Positions 42,556 through 53,089 of a DNA stretch of 64,000 nucleotides are shown piece by piece. Where the stretch lies: positions 501,901,832 through 501,965,831 of the forward strand of contig NC_047084.1 of NCBI RefSeq assembly GCF_902459505.1, in the 5' to 3' direction. The translations under genes and the position numbers were made by a program. The notes below the pieces were generated by a model that saw nothing but the letters and a program-made list of their open reading frames with translations, was not told the origin of the DNA and did not search any database. The number at the start of each line of letters is the position of its first letter. The stretch's first letter is position 1. The stretch is from Geotrypetes seraphini (Eukaryota > Chordata > Amphibia > Gymnophiona > Dermophiidae).

Positions 42556-43170
42556 GAAAGAAAGTTTTGCTTCAAAGTCTCTCTTGACCTGCCTTATTAC
42601 TATTTTCATCTAATTTGCCAGGGCTTGTACTCATTCTCATGCTTTCCATTTTATGAAAGATGGCCTTTTGGATTTCACCGTCTCTTTCATCATACAATTA
42701 AACCTTGCTGGCCATTCTTTGGCATTTTTTTCAACCTATTTTAATGCTTTGAATATATTATATCTGGCCTCAAAATTGGACTTTCTAATATCCATACATC
42801 TTGCAAACTTTTGAACCTGGCAGCCACTCCTTATAGTATTGGGAGGGTTTTTTTTCTAATTAATTTCTTCATTTTATCATAGTTTCCTTTGTTTAAACTT
42901 AAGTGCTGTAGCAGTAGTTTTGTTTTATTTGTTTCAGTGATAACATATTTGATCACATTGTTATCACTATTGTCTGGTGTCACCACAGCCATTATCCCTT
43001 GCACCATGTATTGCATACAAGTATGGATTAGCTATATAATACTTTCCCCTTTGGTTTGCTCCATGAAGCAGTGAACATCATGGCATGGCATCAAGAACCT
43101 TAATTTCTTTGGTATGACTTAATGAAATATTTACTGAATTGATATTGAAATCTCCCATTATGAGGGCTGT

Positions 43171-43828
43171 TGAGCGTTGAATAGGATAGCAGCTTAGGAG
43201 CTAAGCTCTCAGAGATTCACTTATGAAACTCATGTTCTCTGACTCTTTTGCACTCCATTATGGACAATAGTGCAGTCCCTGAAGCAGGGCTAATTACAGC
43301 AACTAAATATAAAAAAAAAAGATAAACCCACCCAGTTTTCACTGTGGGAGATAAGGGCTGTAAAGCTAATCCTCCAAACCCACAAAAAATGGTGGCAGGG
43401 AAAGCTGATGAAATGATTTTAGATTCTGTTATGGCCAAACTCCACACTTAAAAGAATTAATAACAGAGAACAAAGTGTCTACAAATGAGGTACAAGTGGA
43501 AAAAGCAGACCTAGAAGTGTCCCATAAAAATAATTACAGCTGTGGAACAAACAACTGAGGCATAAATGATGAATATTTGAGATCTACAGAGATCTAAGAA
43601 GGGTATGGTGAAGCTCAAAAAGACTTGGGGATTCCTGTGGTCTTGGAGTGGAATGAGTATCATTTATAGAAACCTTTATGCCTACCTTGCTGGAGTTACA
43701 ATCTAATACAGCTTTTGAAATGTAAAGAGCTCATTATACCCACAAAAATGGAAGTAAGGAAGAGGTTGGGACCAAAAAGACCAATAAGTCTGACTTCTGT
43801 GGCAAGAACATTAATGAACATGCTTTTA
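43171..43828 (+). mobile_element. Unassigned sequence leading into a CR1 LINE
   Basis: From about 43700 the text (GACCAATAAGTCTGACTTCTGTGG) matches the CR1 RT region encoding RPISLTSV and precedes the piece at 44314. From 43171 to 43700 no clear identity is seen. Confidence 0.35.
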
Positions 43829-44299
43829 CGATCAAACAGTTTTATTGATGCAAAAAACAAATATAATCACCAATGGCAAATTTAGGAATATAGCTAATAC
43901 AAAGAACATCTAAAGTCCTGCATCAATTTCAAATTCTAACATCAGAAGACAGAATAATACAAAAATATCAACACTGCAAGAATGAAAATACAATAGTGAA
44001 AAGTACATAATATAACAATATTACTACCCCTCCACCCCCCCCCCCTCCAACTTCAAGAGATGTAAACAATAAGATTAGGTCATGACTATACAAAAAGAAT
44101 AAATAACTCTTCGAAAAGCCCAACAAAGGAATAACCCAAAGGAACATTATTACACACCAGGACACTGGGTTATTATGAACCCCAGTGAAACACCTTCTTA
44201 GATCATTAATTTTAGGCCCTCCCAAACCCTTGCCCACCTACCCAAACCCCCCTCCACCCTCTCCAGTGAAAAAGAAAGAGAGAAGTATGAAAGTGCATG
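43829..44299 (-). mobile_element. Retrotransposed insert, probably an L1 3' fragment
   Basis: A perfect 14-bp duplication TGAACATGCTTTTA flanks it (43815-43828 and 44300-44313). The minus strand ends with ATCAATAAAACTGTTTGATC, a polyadenylation-signal-bearing 3' end like those of the L1 copies, though without a long A tail. An 89-codon minus-strand ORF inside has no recognisable similarity. It is inserted in a sense-strand CR1. Confidence 0.6.
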
Positions 44300-44484
44300 T
44301 GAACATGCTTTTAAAACAGAGAAAAATTTTTAATGGAATTACAGGACCCAAGGCAACATGGTTTCATTAGAGGCAGATTTTGTCAGATAAATTTGATGAA
44401 TTTCTTTGACCGGGTGATCGAGGGAGAGCACTAGATGTGATGTATTTGGATTTTAGCAAAGCCTTGGACACAGTTCCACTAGAT

Positions 44485-46005
44485 CAGTGTTTTTCAACCG
44501 CTGTTCCGCGGCACACTAGTGTGCCGCGAGATGTTGCCTGGTGTGCCGTACGGTCAGGGCCGCCATCAGGGCAGTACCACCAGTCTAGGGAGAGGGGCGG
44601 TCCGCCCCACGTGGACAGGAGAGAGCTGGACGGGGGACCCGCGGAGTTCAATACATCTCGAGCCGCGAGGCTCGTCTTCTGTTCCTGCCTGCCCTGCAGC
44701 TAACATATAGCCGATCGCAAGCGTTCCCCGATGTCAGCGCTGACGTCGGAGGGAGGGCTTAAGCAAAGCCTGCCCTCCAACGTCAGCGCTGACGTCGGAG
44801 AATACTTCCGTTCGGCTATTTGTGTGCGGCAGGGCAGGCAGGAAGCAGAAGGCAAGCCTCGCGGCTTGAGCTTCGTTTTGCTGAGAAAGTTGCAAAGATG
44901 GGCTGGGAGGCAAACACGGAACACAAAAGGGGGGAGGGAGTGCGTTTTGGACACAAGGCATGAACTTGGGAGAGAGGAAGGGAGGGAAAGAGATGCTGAG
45001 GTGGGGAGGGAATGCGTTTTTGGACACAGAAGAAATGGACTTGGGAGAGAGGAAGGGAGGGAAAGAGATGCTGAGGTGGGGGAGGGAATGGGTTTTTGGA
45101 CACAGAAGGCATGGACTTGGGAGAGAGGAAGGGAGGGAAAGAGATGCTGAGGTGGGGAGGGAATGCGTTTTTGGACACAGAAGAAATGGACTTGGGAGAG
45201 AGGAAGGGAGGGAAAGAGATGCTGAGGTGGGGGAGGGAATGCATTTTTGGACACAGAAGAAATGGACTTGGGAGAGAGGAAGGGAGGGAAAGAGATGCTG
45301 AGGTGGGGGAGGGAATGGGTTTTTGGACACAGAAGGCATGGACTTGGGAGAGAGGAAGGGAGGGAAAGAGATGCTGAGGTGGGGAGGGAATGCGTTTTTG
45401 GACACAGAAGAAATGGACTTGGGAGAGAGGAAGGGAGGGAAAGAGATGCTGAGGTGGGGGAGGGAATGCGTTTTTGGACACAGAAGAAATGGACTTGGGA
45501 GAGAGGAAGGGAGGGAAAGAGATGCTGAGGTGGGGGAGGGAATGAGTGTTTGGACACAGAAGGCATGGACTTTGGAGAGAGGAAGGGAGGGAAAGAGATG
45601 GTTGTGTACACGGGGAATAGAAGAAAGGAGAATTTTTGGTCATAGGGAGGGAGTGAGGTACAGATAGTGGCATACCAGGGTGGGGGGGGGGGCGCGGACT
45701 GCCCAACCCCGGGTTTACGTCCCAAGGGGGTGCACAGCTGGCCACCCTCCAGTGTTGTCCCTAGGCCGGCAAACTGCGGCTCTTTAGCCACTTGAGTGCC
45801 ACCGCCGCCAACGGTGTTGTTGGCGGTGGCAGCATTATAAAATACTTTCTTTGTGTTTATTTGATTCCTATTCAAGAGAATTACTTTATATATAGTCAAT
45901 ATAGGCACAGAGTTAAATTTTTTAACATTTTCTAATGGTGGTGTGCCTCGTGATTTTTTTCATGAAACAAGTGTGCCTTTGCCCAAAAAAGGTTGAAAAA
46001 CACTG
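44485..46005 (+). mobile_element. Non-autonomous hAT element, CAGTGTTTTTCAACC family, 1.5 kb
   Basis: Termini CAGTGTTTTTCAACCGCTGT and AAAGGTTGAAAAACACTG are inverted, with a perfect 8-bp duplication CACTAGAT (44477-44484 and 46006-46013). The interior from about 44570 to 45663 is homologous to hAT element B 12880-13742: the hairpin with GTCAGCGCTGACGTCGGAGG and the 75-bp minisatellite. At 45668 it switches to TAGTGGCATACCAGGG, the terminal region of the A/B/C family. So it is a mosaic of another hAT family's body within its own ends. No transposase. Confidence 0.87.
44963..45605 (+). repeat. 75-bp purine minisatellite, about 8.5 units
   Basis: Units of 75-76 bp contain GAGAGAGGAAGGGAGGGAAA, GAGATGCTGAGGTGGGG and TTTTTGGACACAGAAG, with two variants (GGCATGGACTTGG and AAATGGACTTGG) that alternate irregularly. 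Overlapping ORFs of 90-400 codons on both strands are by-products of the repeat length. Confidence 0.9.
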
Positions 46006-46189
46006 CACTAGATGACTAATAAATAAACTGAGTGCCCTTAATATAGGCCCTCAAGTGGCTGACTGGGTTAGGAACTGGTTGAGTACAAAGTGACAGAGGG
46101 TAGGGATAAATGAAGCTCTCTGAGAAAAATGAACTTACCAGTGGTACAATGTCTGCTTCTTGGATCGATTCTTTTTAATATTTTTGTAA

Positions 46190-47168
46190 GCAATATTGCT
46201 AAAGGGTAGGGCAGACACCCCTCTAGAAGTTATGTTTGGCGATATTGCTGTCACAGTTTCACAGCAATCTAGGTGTTTGGGGGTGTTAATGGACTCCTCA
46301 TTATCATTTACGCCGCAAGTCAGAGCAGTAATTTCTTGTGGTCTTCTCTCATTTGCGCTTGCTGCGAAGGTTGAGATATTTTTTTTTAATCACAGGACAA
46401 TTTCAAAAGAGTCATCGTATCAATAATCACTCCGTTATTTGATTACTGCAACACTCTCTATTTGGGGTTGCCCAAATATGTGTTGCAGGCTATGCAAATG
46501 GCACAGAACGCTGCTGCACGTTTGATTGTACAGGCCTTTAAATTCTATCATATCTCATTGGTTGCTTGCTTGCTCTACATTGGTTACCAATTGACCTTGG
46601 AATTGAATTTAAGGTCATATGCACTATCTTTAGGTTGTTGCAGAATAACTGCCCAACAGTGTTGTGCTCTGGTCTTACAAGTCTATCAGCCATCATGCAC
46701 ATTACATTCTAAGGACGGGGTGAGTTTGAAAGTGCCACCTTTGACCTCTGTGAAGCTATCTGTAACTCATAAAACTATGTTTTCCATATAGGGTCCAGTT
46801 TACTGGAATGCTCTTCCTTTGGAGTTAAGGTAGGCTCCTACTTTGATTCAGTTCAGGAAAGGTGTGAACACAGTCTTATTTGCATGTCGATTTATGAAGT
46901 TATAAATTTGCCTGAGGTGGGTTTAATTGAATACCTTTTTTAGTTGTATGATCTGGGTTTTTGTTTTTTTGTTTTTAATTATTATCCAGTTTTTATGATG
47001 TTTTAAATTTGTTGTTTTTGTGTGTCGTTTTTTAGCTTTTGTTATATAGATTTTGTACTTTTTGTGATTTTGTCTTGTTTTGTTTTTTGATTATGTATGT
47101 ACTTTTGGAACCCACTTAGCATTATAGGATTTCTGGGCTATAAATATTTTAAATAAATAAATAAAATA
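46190..47168 (+). mobile_element. L2-like LINE, 3' part
   Basis: The readings QQSRCLGVLMDSSLSFTPQV, then LQAMQMAQNAAARLIVQAFK, are the L2/CR1-type post-RT region (LGV..DS.L.F, LQ..QNAAARLI). The 3' end is GGGCTATAAATATTTTAAAT with AAATAAATAAAATAAATG. There are several frame breaks. It sits inside CR1 sequence. Confidence 0.7.
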
Positions 47169-47232
47169 AATGGTGTGCATACCATGAGGAAGGACCTAGA
47201 AAGCTTGAAGAATGGTCCAGAATTTGGCAGCT

Positions 47233-47330
47233 AAGATTTTTTTAAGTTCAAAATTTTTATTAGAAATTTGGGGATAATAACAAAGGACATAAACCACAAG
47301 AACAGCGAAAGTGCATTCAACGAGAAAGGT
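47233..47330 (-). mobile_element. L1 3' end scrap
   Basis: TTTTTTTAAGTTCAAAATTT and TTATTAGAAATTTGGGG on the plus strand are the complement of an L1 tail (TCTAATAAAAATTTTGAAC). CR1 text continues on both sides. Confidence 0.55.
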
Positions 47331-47720
47331 AAGATTTAATGCTAAAAAATGCAAGGTTATGCATTTGGGCTGCAAAACCTGAGGGAACAGTACAGTTTAG
47401 GGGTGAAGAACTTTTGTGCAAAAAAGAGGAATGAGACTTGGGGATGATCATTTGTGATGATCTTAAGATAGCCAAAAAGAAAAATTGATGGCAAAAGCTA
47501 GAAGAATGCTTGGGTGCATAGAGAGAGGAATGGCGAGTAGGAATAAGGAGCTTGTGATGCCCCTGACAAAGACTCTGGTGAGACCTCAGGTAGAATATTG
47601 TGTACAGTTCTGGACACTGCATGTTCAAAAGGATATAAATAGGATGGGATTGGTCCAGAGGGTGGCTACTAAAAGTGGTCAGGAAGAAAGCTAGCTCTGG
47701 TGGAATAAGTAAAGAACTAT

Positions 47721-47894
47721 ATGAAGGTGTTGGGGTAGACTCAGATTTAATATGAATAAAAAGTAGTTAGTTTGCATATTGCTCTATATAAGAGGTCCAG
47801 CCACTGCAAAAACTCTAATTCTTTAGTAAAAAGGGATAGGATTTGATATACTGCCTTTCTGTGCTTACAGTCAAAGCAGTTTGCATTTTATATA
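47721..47894. other. SINE-like scrap
   Basis: GGATTTGATATACTGCCTTT and TCAAAGCAGTTTGCATT resemble antisense LINE/SINE tails. Boundaries uncertain. Confidence 0.35.
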
Positions 47895-48852
47895 CAGTGG
47901 AACCTCAGTTTGCGAGTAATCCGGTTTACGAGTGTTTTGCAAGATGAACAAAACACTCCCACAAACCTTAACTCGCAAAACGAGCACTGTCCCGCTAAAC
48001 AAGCACCCCCCTCCCCCGCTCGAACCGGCATCGCCCCCCCGCCCGTGAACGCCCCCCCCCCCGCAAGAACCACATCTCACCCTAGTATTGGAAGCGGCAT
48101 CCGCCTGCCCGCCCACCCAAACAAGCTCCTTACCCCATCTGCTGTATGCTGGTGCCATTTAAGGAAAGATCCCGCCTCTTGCCAGGGCTGGACCTTGAGC
48201 ACCCCCCTCCCCCGCTCGAACCGGCATCGCCCCCCCCGCCCGTGAACGCCCCCCCCCCCCGCAAGAACCACATCTCACCCTAGTATTGGAAGCGGCATCC
48301 GCCTGCCCGCCCACCCAAACAAGCTCCTTACCCCATCTGCTGTATGCTGGTGCCATTTAAGGAAAGATCCCGCCTCTTACCAGGGCTGGGCCTTGAGCAT
48401 CTGCACATGCTCAAGGCCTTCTGGCTCTCATTCTCTTGGAGATCTCCGAGAGAACGAGAGCCAGAAGGCCTTGAGCATGCGCAGATGCTCAAGGCCCAGC
48501 CCAGGCAAGAGACAGAATCTTTCCTTAAATGGCCCCAGCCGTAGCAGATGGGGTAAGGAGATTGTTTGGGTGGGTGAGCGGGCGGGCGGATGCCGCTTCC
48601 AATACTAGGGTGCATGCAGTTCTCATGAGAAAGGGGGCGTTCAAGGGCGGGGGGTGAGATGCCGCTTTGAGCGGGGGGGGTGATGATGGAATAGTGCTGG
48701 TAGCCTCGGGGGAGGGGGGGAGGGAGGAGGAGGTGGAACGAATCAAAGCGAGTTTCCCTTACTTCTTATGGGGAAACTCGCTATGATATATGAGCAATTT
48801 GGTTTACAAGCATGCTTCTGGAACGAATTGCTCGAAAACCAAGGTTCCACTG
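47895..48852 (+). mobile_element. pogo/Tigger-like non-autonomous element with internal duplication and hairpin
   Basis: Termini CAGTGGAACCTCAGTTTGCG and ACCAAGGTTCCACTG are inverted and flanked by TA on both sides, fitting Tc1/mariner-pogo insertion. A block of about 198 bp (about 48000-48190) is repeated head to tail at 48198-48390. A hairpin follows at about 48383-48500 (arm CCTTGAGCATCTGCACATGC with its mirror). No transposase; C/G homopolymers are prominent. A relative lies at 51329-52033. Confidence 0.75.
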
Positions 48853-48877
48853 TAGGTACTTTTTTTGTACCTGGGGC

Positions 48878-49274
48878 CAGAGGCGTAATAAGAGGGGGGG
48901 GGGAGTCCACCCCATGCATCTTCTTGGTGGGGGTGCTGGCAACCCTCCTTCTCTCCGCCCCCTCCTGCTCCTTACCGACCACTCCTTCCCTTACCCCTTA
49001 CCGACCACTCTTCCCTTCCCTTATCTCTAATTTTCCTTCCGTGAGCTTGCTGCCCAGTGTGTCGGATCTCTCTGACATCACTTCCAGGTACATCAGAAGG
49101 AGAGCTGACATGACGCGAGCAGCGATTTAGTGATGCTGCTCGCACCTGAAAAATTAAAGAGATATGGGGGAAGGAGATGCGCCCATGGGGGTCAGGAAAG
49201 AGCAGGGGGCAGAGAATAGGGCAGGGGAAGGGGCACCACTGCCCCAAGTGCCACTTACCCTTGCTACGACACTG
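48878..49274 (+). mobile_element. hAT-like MITE, CAGAGGCGTAATAAG end
   Basis: Ends CAGAGGCGTAATAAG and CTTGCTACGACACTG. The flanks CCTGGGGC (48870-48877) and CCTGAGGC (49275-49282) are an 8-bp duplication with one difference. Inside is an inverted pair around TGACATCACTTCC and GCTGCTCGC. It lies only 25 bp from the end of the preceding element. Confidence 0.65.
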
Positions 49275-49490
49275 CCTGAGGCAATGGATGATTAGGTGAC
49301 TTGCCCAGAGTCACAAGAAGCTGTAGTGGGAACTGAGCTCAGTTCACCTGGTTCTCGGGCTACTACTACTATTAATTATTTCTAGAGTGCTACCAGACGT
49401 ACGCAGCGCTGTACAGAATCATGAACAAAACAGTCCATGCTCGAATGAGCTCACAATCTAATCAAGCAAGGCAGTCAAACAGAATGCCAG
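49275..49490 (-). mobile_element. CORE/MIR-like SINE sequences
   Basis: GATTAGGTGACTTGCCCAGA with GTCACAAG is the MIR-type core motif, and TTCACCTGGTTCTCGGGC follows. Next comes a second SINE-like block, GCTACCAGACGTACGCAGCG with CTGTACAGAATCA and CTCACAATCTAAT, at about 49385-49465. Confidence 0.55.
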
Positions 49491-49564
49491 GGTAGGGGTT
49501 ACGGTTAGTAGGGATGGATAAACTTCTGGCTAGGGTGGTGAGCAGGAGGCAGTGGGGATTAGGG

Positions 49565-50088
49565 TTATGAGTTTATTTATTTAAAAATATTTATAACCCG
49601 CCTATCCACAGAGCTGGGTGAGGTACAGAAGCAACGTGCATAATATCAACAGATAATACATACAGAGTTGAAGGCTATCTCAAAAAAGGTGGGTTTTCAA
49701 GTCTACTTTTGAACACGGTAAGGGAAGGGGCATGACACACAGACTCAGGTAGTTTGTTCCAGGCATAAAGGGCAGCAAGATGAAAGGAACAAAAGTCTGG
49801 AATTGGCAGTGGAGGAGAAGGGTACAGAAAAGGCAACTTATCTGAGGAACAGAGTTGTCGGGGAGGTGTATAAGGAGAGACATGAGGGGAGATACTGAGG
49901 GGTTGCAGAATGAACACACTTGTACATTAGTAATAGGAGTTTGAACTGTATGCAAAGGCGGATAGGGAGCTAGTGAAGTGATTTGAGGAGAGGGGTAACG
50001 TGAGTGTAGTGAGTTTGACAGAAGATGAGTTGTGCAGCAAAGTTTTGCACAGATTGCAGGGGGGAGAGGCGGTTCAGTGGGAGACCTG
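49565..50088 (-). mobile_element. L2-like LINE 3' part, antisense
   Basis: The minus strand at 49675-49917 encodes PPRQLCSSDKLPFLYPS, then FHLAALYAWNKLPESVCHAP and VFKSRL, the L2/CR1-type C-terminus (AP.LWN.LP). The 3' tail with ATTTATTTAAAAATATTTAT and ACCCGCC is at 49570. Degenerate, without an upstream RT. Confidence 0.6.
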
Positions 50089-50290
50089 CTGCACCAGCCA
50101 TTAGGCTACAATGTAACTCTACCAGCCATTAGGCTCCTCCTCCATTATATTGTACATTGTATAATGTAACTCCAATTTAACTCCATCAGCCATTAGGCTC
50201 CTCCTCCATTGCACATTTTACAATATAACTCCAGTGTAACTCCACTAGCCATTAGGCTGCTCTTCCACTGTGCATTGTAACTCCATCCCT
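50089..50290. repeat. Tandem repeat, about three units of 65-70 bp
   Basis: CCAGCCATTAGGCTCCTCCT and variants recur at about 50094, 50121, 50189 and 50249, each followed by CCA.T..ACATT and TAACTCCA. Copies are imperfect. Confidence 0.65.
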
Positions 50291-50460
50291 AGTGCTGTCC
50301 AAATTATGCCCTCAAGAATATGTACATGCAGAGTGTGTAAAAAGAAGTGCAATTGTGATACATTAAGGGGTCCTTTTAGTAAAGTGCTTTGACATTTTGC
50401 ACTTACTGCACTTTTAATAGCAAAAAGATAAACATGGTAAATATAGAGGTTGTGGAATAA
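50291..50460. other. Unassigned sequence
   Basis: GGGTCCTTTTAGTAAAGTGC near 50370 resembles one end of the GGGCTCCTTTTAC MITE family, but no partner end is seen. Confidence 0.3.
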
Positions 50461-50830
50461 TTGGCTGTGATGTACCCAGTATATCCTCTGCAGTTACTGC
50501 ACCAGATTATATGGTACTTATCACTACATTTTCCACAGATTAGAGGAGTACAGTGTAAACAACAACTCAACTCCTCTTTTGCTTTCACTGCCATTACACT
50601 TTGGAATAGTCTGCCTGTTTACATTAGGATAGATGTCAATTGCTTAAGGTTTCGTAAAAATTTGAAAACTTTTTTTCATGTGACTTCTTGTAATATTCAT
50701 GTTATGATAAAATTTTAATTATTGATTGTTTTTGTATTTTTCCGTAGGGTTTACGGCCTCTTTGAATGTAAATCGCCTTGAACCTTTTTGATATAGTGTG
50801 ATTAATAACTTGTGTATTAGATTAGAAGAC
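50461..50830 (+). mobile_element. L2-like LINE 3' part
   Basis: The plus strand encodes QLNSSFAFTAITLWNSLPVY, then RFRKNLKTFFHV, followed by a 3' UTR (GTAAATCGCCTTGAACCTTT and TAGTGTGATTAATAA) ending TAGATTAG. The C-terminus of an L2/CR1-type ORF2 is clear; the upstream part is absent. Confidence 0.65.
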
Positions 50831-51244
50831 CACTTGCAGATAATGTGGATTCACAATGCCTGCTCAAGGAGGTTAAGTCACTCTTGTTAACTACATACAT
50901 GACAGTGTAGTATCGGGTGCTAACTGCAGTGTGCAGTTCATGCCCACTCTCTGCCCATAACCTGTCCAGTTCCCATCTTCAAACCCAGCATAGAGTTAAC
51001 ATTTCAATTAGCATGGACTCTCATGCCACTGCAGTAACAGTTATCATGCTTATTTGGTAACTGGGCACTAATTTACACATTAAGGGGGACATTCTATATA
51101 TGGCGTTGAATGTTAGATGCGGCTTCTGCACTAAATTTTTAAAAACAAACTTATGCACCCATTTGTAGAGTAGCTTCTGTTTCTACTTGGATCTGCAAAA
51201 GGAGTGGAGCCATGGGAGGGGCATGAGCAAGTCAGAGGCATTCT
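50831..51244. other. Unassigned sequence
   Basis: No repeat or gene recognised. TTAAGGGGGACATTCTATAT near 51080 may be a MITE fragment. Confidence 0.3.
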
Positions 51245-52555
51245 GTTAAAAGTATTGTTTTAAAGTACTAGGTCAGAGTACTTAAGTAAAAGTAAAGTTA
51301 AATGCATATTTTGATAATTAAGTAAAAAGCATAATTCATTCCAGAAGCATGCTTGTAAACCAAAGTGCTCGTATATCAAAGCGAGTTTCCCCTTAGAAAG
51401 TAAGGGAAACTTGCATGATTCATTCCACATCCCCAAAAGACCCCCCCCCCCCCCCGAAGCCACTGGCGCATTTCTACTCCACCCCACCTCATCCCAAAAA
51501 GACCCCCACTCCCAAGGCCATTGGTACGCTTCCATCCCACTCACAGGAAACAGCTTCGCCCACCCCACCCCCAAGAACCAGAATCGCTCCCTCCCCCCCT
51601 GCTCACCCCTTACCGCCTGCACCCTTACTGTGATTGGGTACCGGCATGCAGCACCAACCCACAGGATGTGCAAGTGCCGAAGGAGCCTGCTGCCTGCCGG
51701 TCATCTCTGCTGGGCCTAGAGCATAAGCGCATGCTCAAGGCCTTCTGGCTCTTACTCTCTTCAAGATTCTGAGATTCTCAAGGCCCAGCAGAGATGACCG
51801 GCAGGCAGCAGGATCCAGGCTTCTTCAGCACCAGCACGTCCTGAGGGGGTTGATGCGACGTGCTGGTGCCCGATTGCGGTAAGGGTTTGGGCGGGTGGGC
51901 GAACAGGTGGGGGGCAATGCCGGTTCTCGGGGGTGGGGGCTCACAGATCGAATCGAGACAAGATTTGCGAGAATATTTTGCTTGTCTTGCAAAACACTCA
52001 CAAACCGTGTTACTCGCAAACCAAGGTTTGACTGGATAATGAAAAACAAATTTAAAACATTTAAAAAGTGCCTAAAATAATACTTTTTGAGTAAAAAAAA
52101 ATGTAAAAGTACCGCGACTACAGTATCTGTTCATTGAGAACTGCTACCAGCTTCAGCTTCAGCTCCGCTTTAAAGTGAACCAACTCATCTAACCAGTTCC
52201 AACACAGGCAACTCCATTGTTCTTATAGGCCATATTCAATGAACAGCAAAATTTAATATGAATGATCCACTTTTTTCATGATGAGGTTTGCAATTGCAAA
52301 ATCCTGTTCCTGGTTTTGTTGTTTTATTTGGTTTACTGAGGAATTGTCATTTACTGTACATCTCTCTTCCAAGTTTATTTTTTTTTACTTTTAACTGCAT
52401 CAAATGTATCTAGTTAAAAGAAGTAAAAATGGGCAAAATTATTACTCCAGTAAAGGTAAAATTAACAAAAGTTGTCCAGTACTTCTTTATAAGTAAAACT
52501 ATCAAAATGTTTACTTAAGTACAGTAATTAGTTACTGTAACCTAGTTACTATACA
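51245..52555. mobile_element. Inverted-repeat DNA element (AAGTACTTAAGTAAAAGTAAAG type), split by a pogo-like element
   Basis: Left-side AGTACTTAAGTAAAAGTAAA (51277) and right-side ACTTAAGTACAGTAATTAGT with TACTGTAACCTAGTTACT (52511-52550) look like the two ends of one degenerate element. The sequence 52034-52510 would be its interior. No coding sequence; family not assigned. Confidence 0.4.
51329..52033 (-). mobile_element. pogo-like element, one end truncated
   Basis: The right end ACTCGCAAACCAAGGTTTGACTG, and internal ATTCCAGAAGCATGCTTGTA with GCGAGTTTCCCC, match the element at 47895-48852. The left terminus is missing. Inside is the same TGCTCAAGGCCTTCTGGCTC hairpin and a C15 run at 51440. 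ORFs here are compositional. Confidence 0.65.
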
Positions 52556-52890
52556 ACTTTGCTCCTTAATGCATTCTTTTCCTTACCTTTTCCCCTTTTG
52601 GTTTTTTCCTGTCTTACTCTTTTATGAAAGGGGCTTATATTAATGGACTTCCTCTACAAAATCATTGATTAAAGCCTGATATTTTCTTCACTCGCCTCAT
52701 CTCTTCTTTCAGAGGCTCCTTGTATTTTCTTTCTTCACCTGCTATTATGATATTTGCTTCCACATCCTCATCTTTACTTCTGTTGTCTCTCCTCTCAATC
52801 TTGCTTGCTCTATTTCCTATTCCCCGTCTTGCTGATTTAGCATTGGGTCATAAATAAATATACTTGTATCGCAAACACATTAAAAAAAAA

Positions 52891-52921
<31 letters not shown>

Positions 52922-53089
52922 CTGGAGAAATACTTTGCAAGTGATTTATATGATCTATAACACATCATCCAATGGGAAAACCACTTTGATGGTTAAACTT
53001 TTCATCTTTTTTTTTAAGATTTCATATTTACATTGAACAGCTGGATATTGTAACATATTTGGCAGAAGAAAAGCTTAAAAAAAAGTTAT
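52556..53089. repeat. Unassigned sequence with an AT microsatellite
   Basis: A run of about 11 A (52882-52893) leads into about 13 TA units (to 52920). The rest, including pyrimidine-rich 52560-52840, has no assignment. Confidence 0.5.

Larger units (their letters stand above)
41290..43170 (-). mobile_element. CR1/L3-type LINE, endonuclease to RT part, antisense and degenerate
   Basis: The minus strand at about 43140-43163 encodes IMGDFNIN, an endonuclease motif. At 41400-41590 it reads SDGIYSRVLKEFKHE and IGGWLM, then SGKIFETILKKNPALIN, the CR1 RT entry region (PGxDGIHxRVLKEL, PVSLTSVxGKIxE). The frames are broken many times, so the copy is old. It is interrupted by a hAT MITE (41870-42252) and an L2-like tail (about 42262-42555). 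Confidence 0.65.
44314..47720 (+). mobile_element. CR1 LINE, RT to C-terminal part, with three insertions
   Basis: The plus strand at 44341-44484 reads like GTQHGFIRGRFCQ and MYLDFSKALDTVPLD, CR1 RT motifs. It resumes at 46014 with readings similar to ADWVRNWLSTK and FNIFVSNI, then at 47169-47232, and finally at 47330-47700 with KNAWVHRER and SGETSGRILCTVLD-type sequence (CR1 ARRMLG..., LVRP..EYC). Insertions are hAT 44485-46005, L2-like 46190-47168 and an L1 3' scrap at 47233-47330. Many frame breaks are present. Confidence 0.65.

Noticed and set aside
43829-44299. An 89-codon minus-strand ORF as a gene
   Set aside because: It lies in a retrotransposed insert with a 14-bp duplication, contains a run of glycine codons from a C-rich tract, and resembles no protein I know.
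44700-45908. A 402-codon minus-strand ORF rich in Ser/Pro/Leu, plus similar ORFs at 7405-8073, 8594-9211, 13035-14042 and 23448-24377
   Set aside because: They lie on the pyrimidine strand of minisatellites, are open in several frames at once, repeat with the 75-bp or 38-bp unit and have no domain; they are by-products of composition.
50094-50285. A CRISPR-like array in the CCATTAGGCTCCTCC repeats
   Set aside because: Only three or four imperfect units with repeated, not unique, spacers; this is an ordinary eukaryotic tandem repeat.
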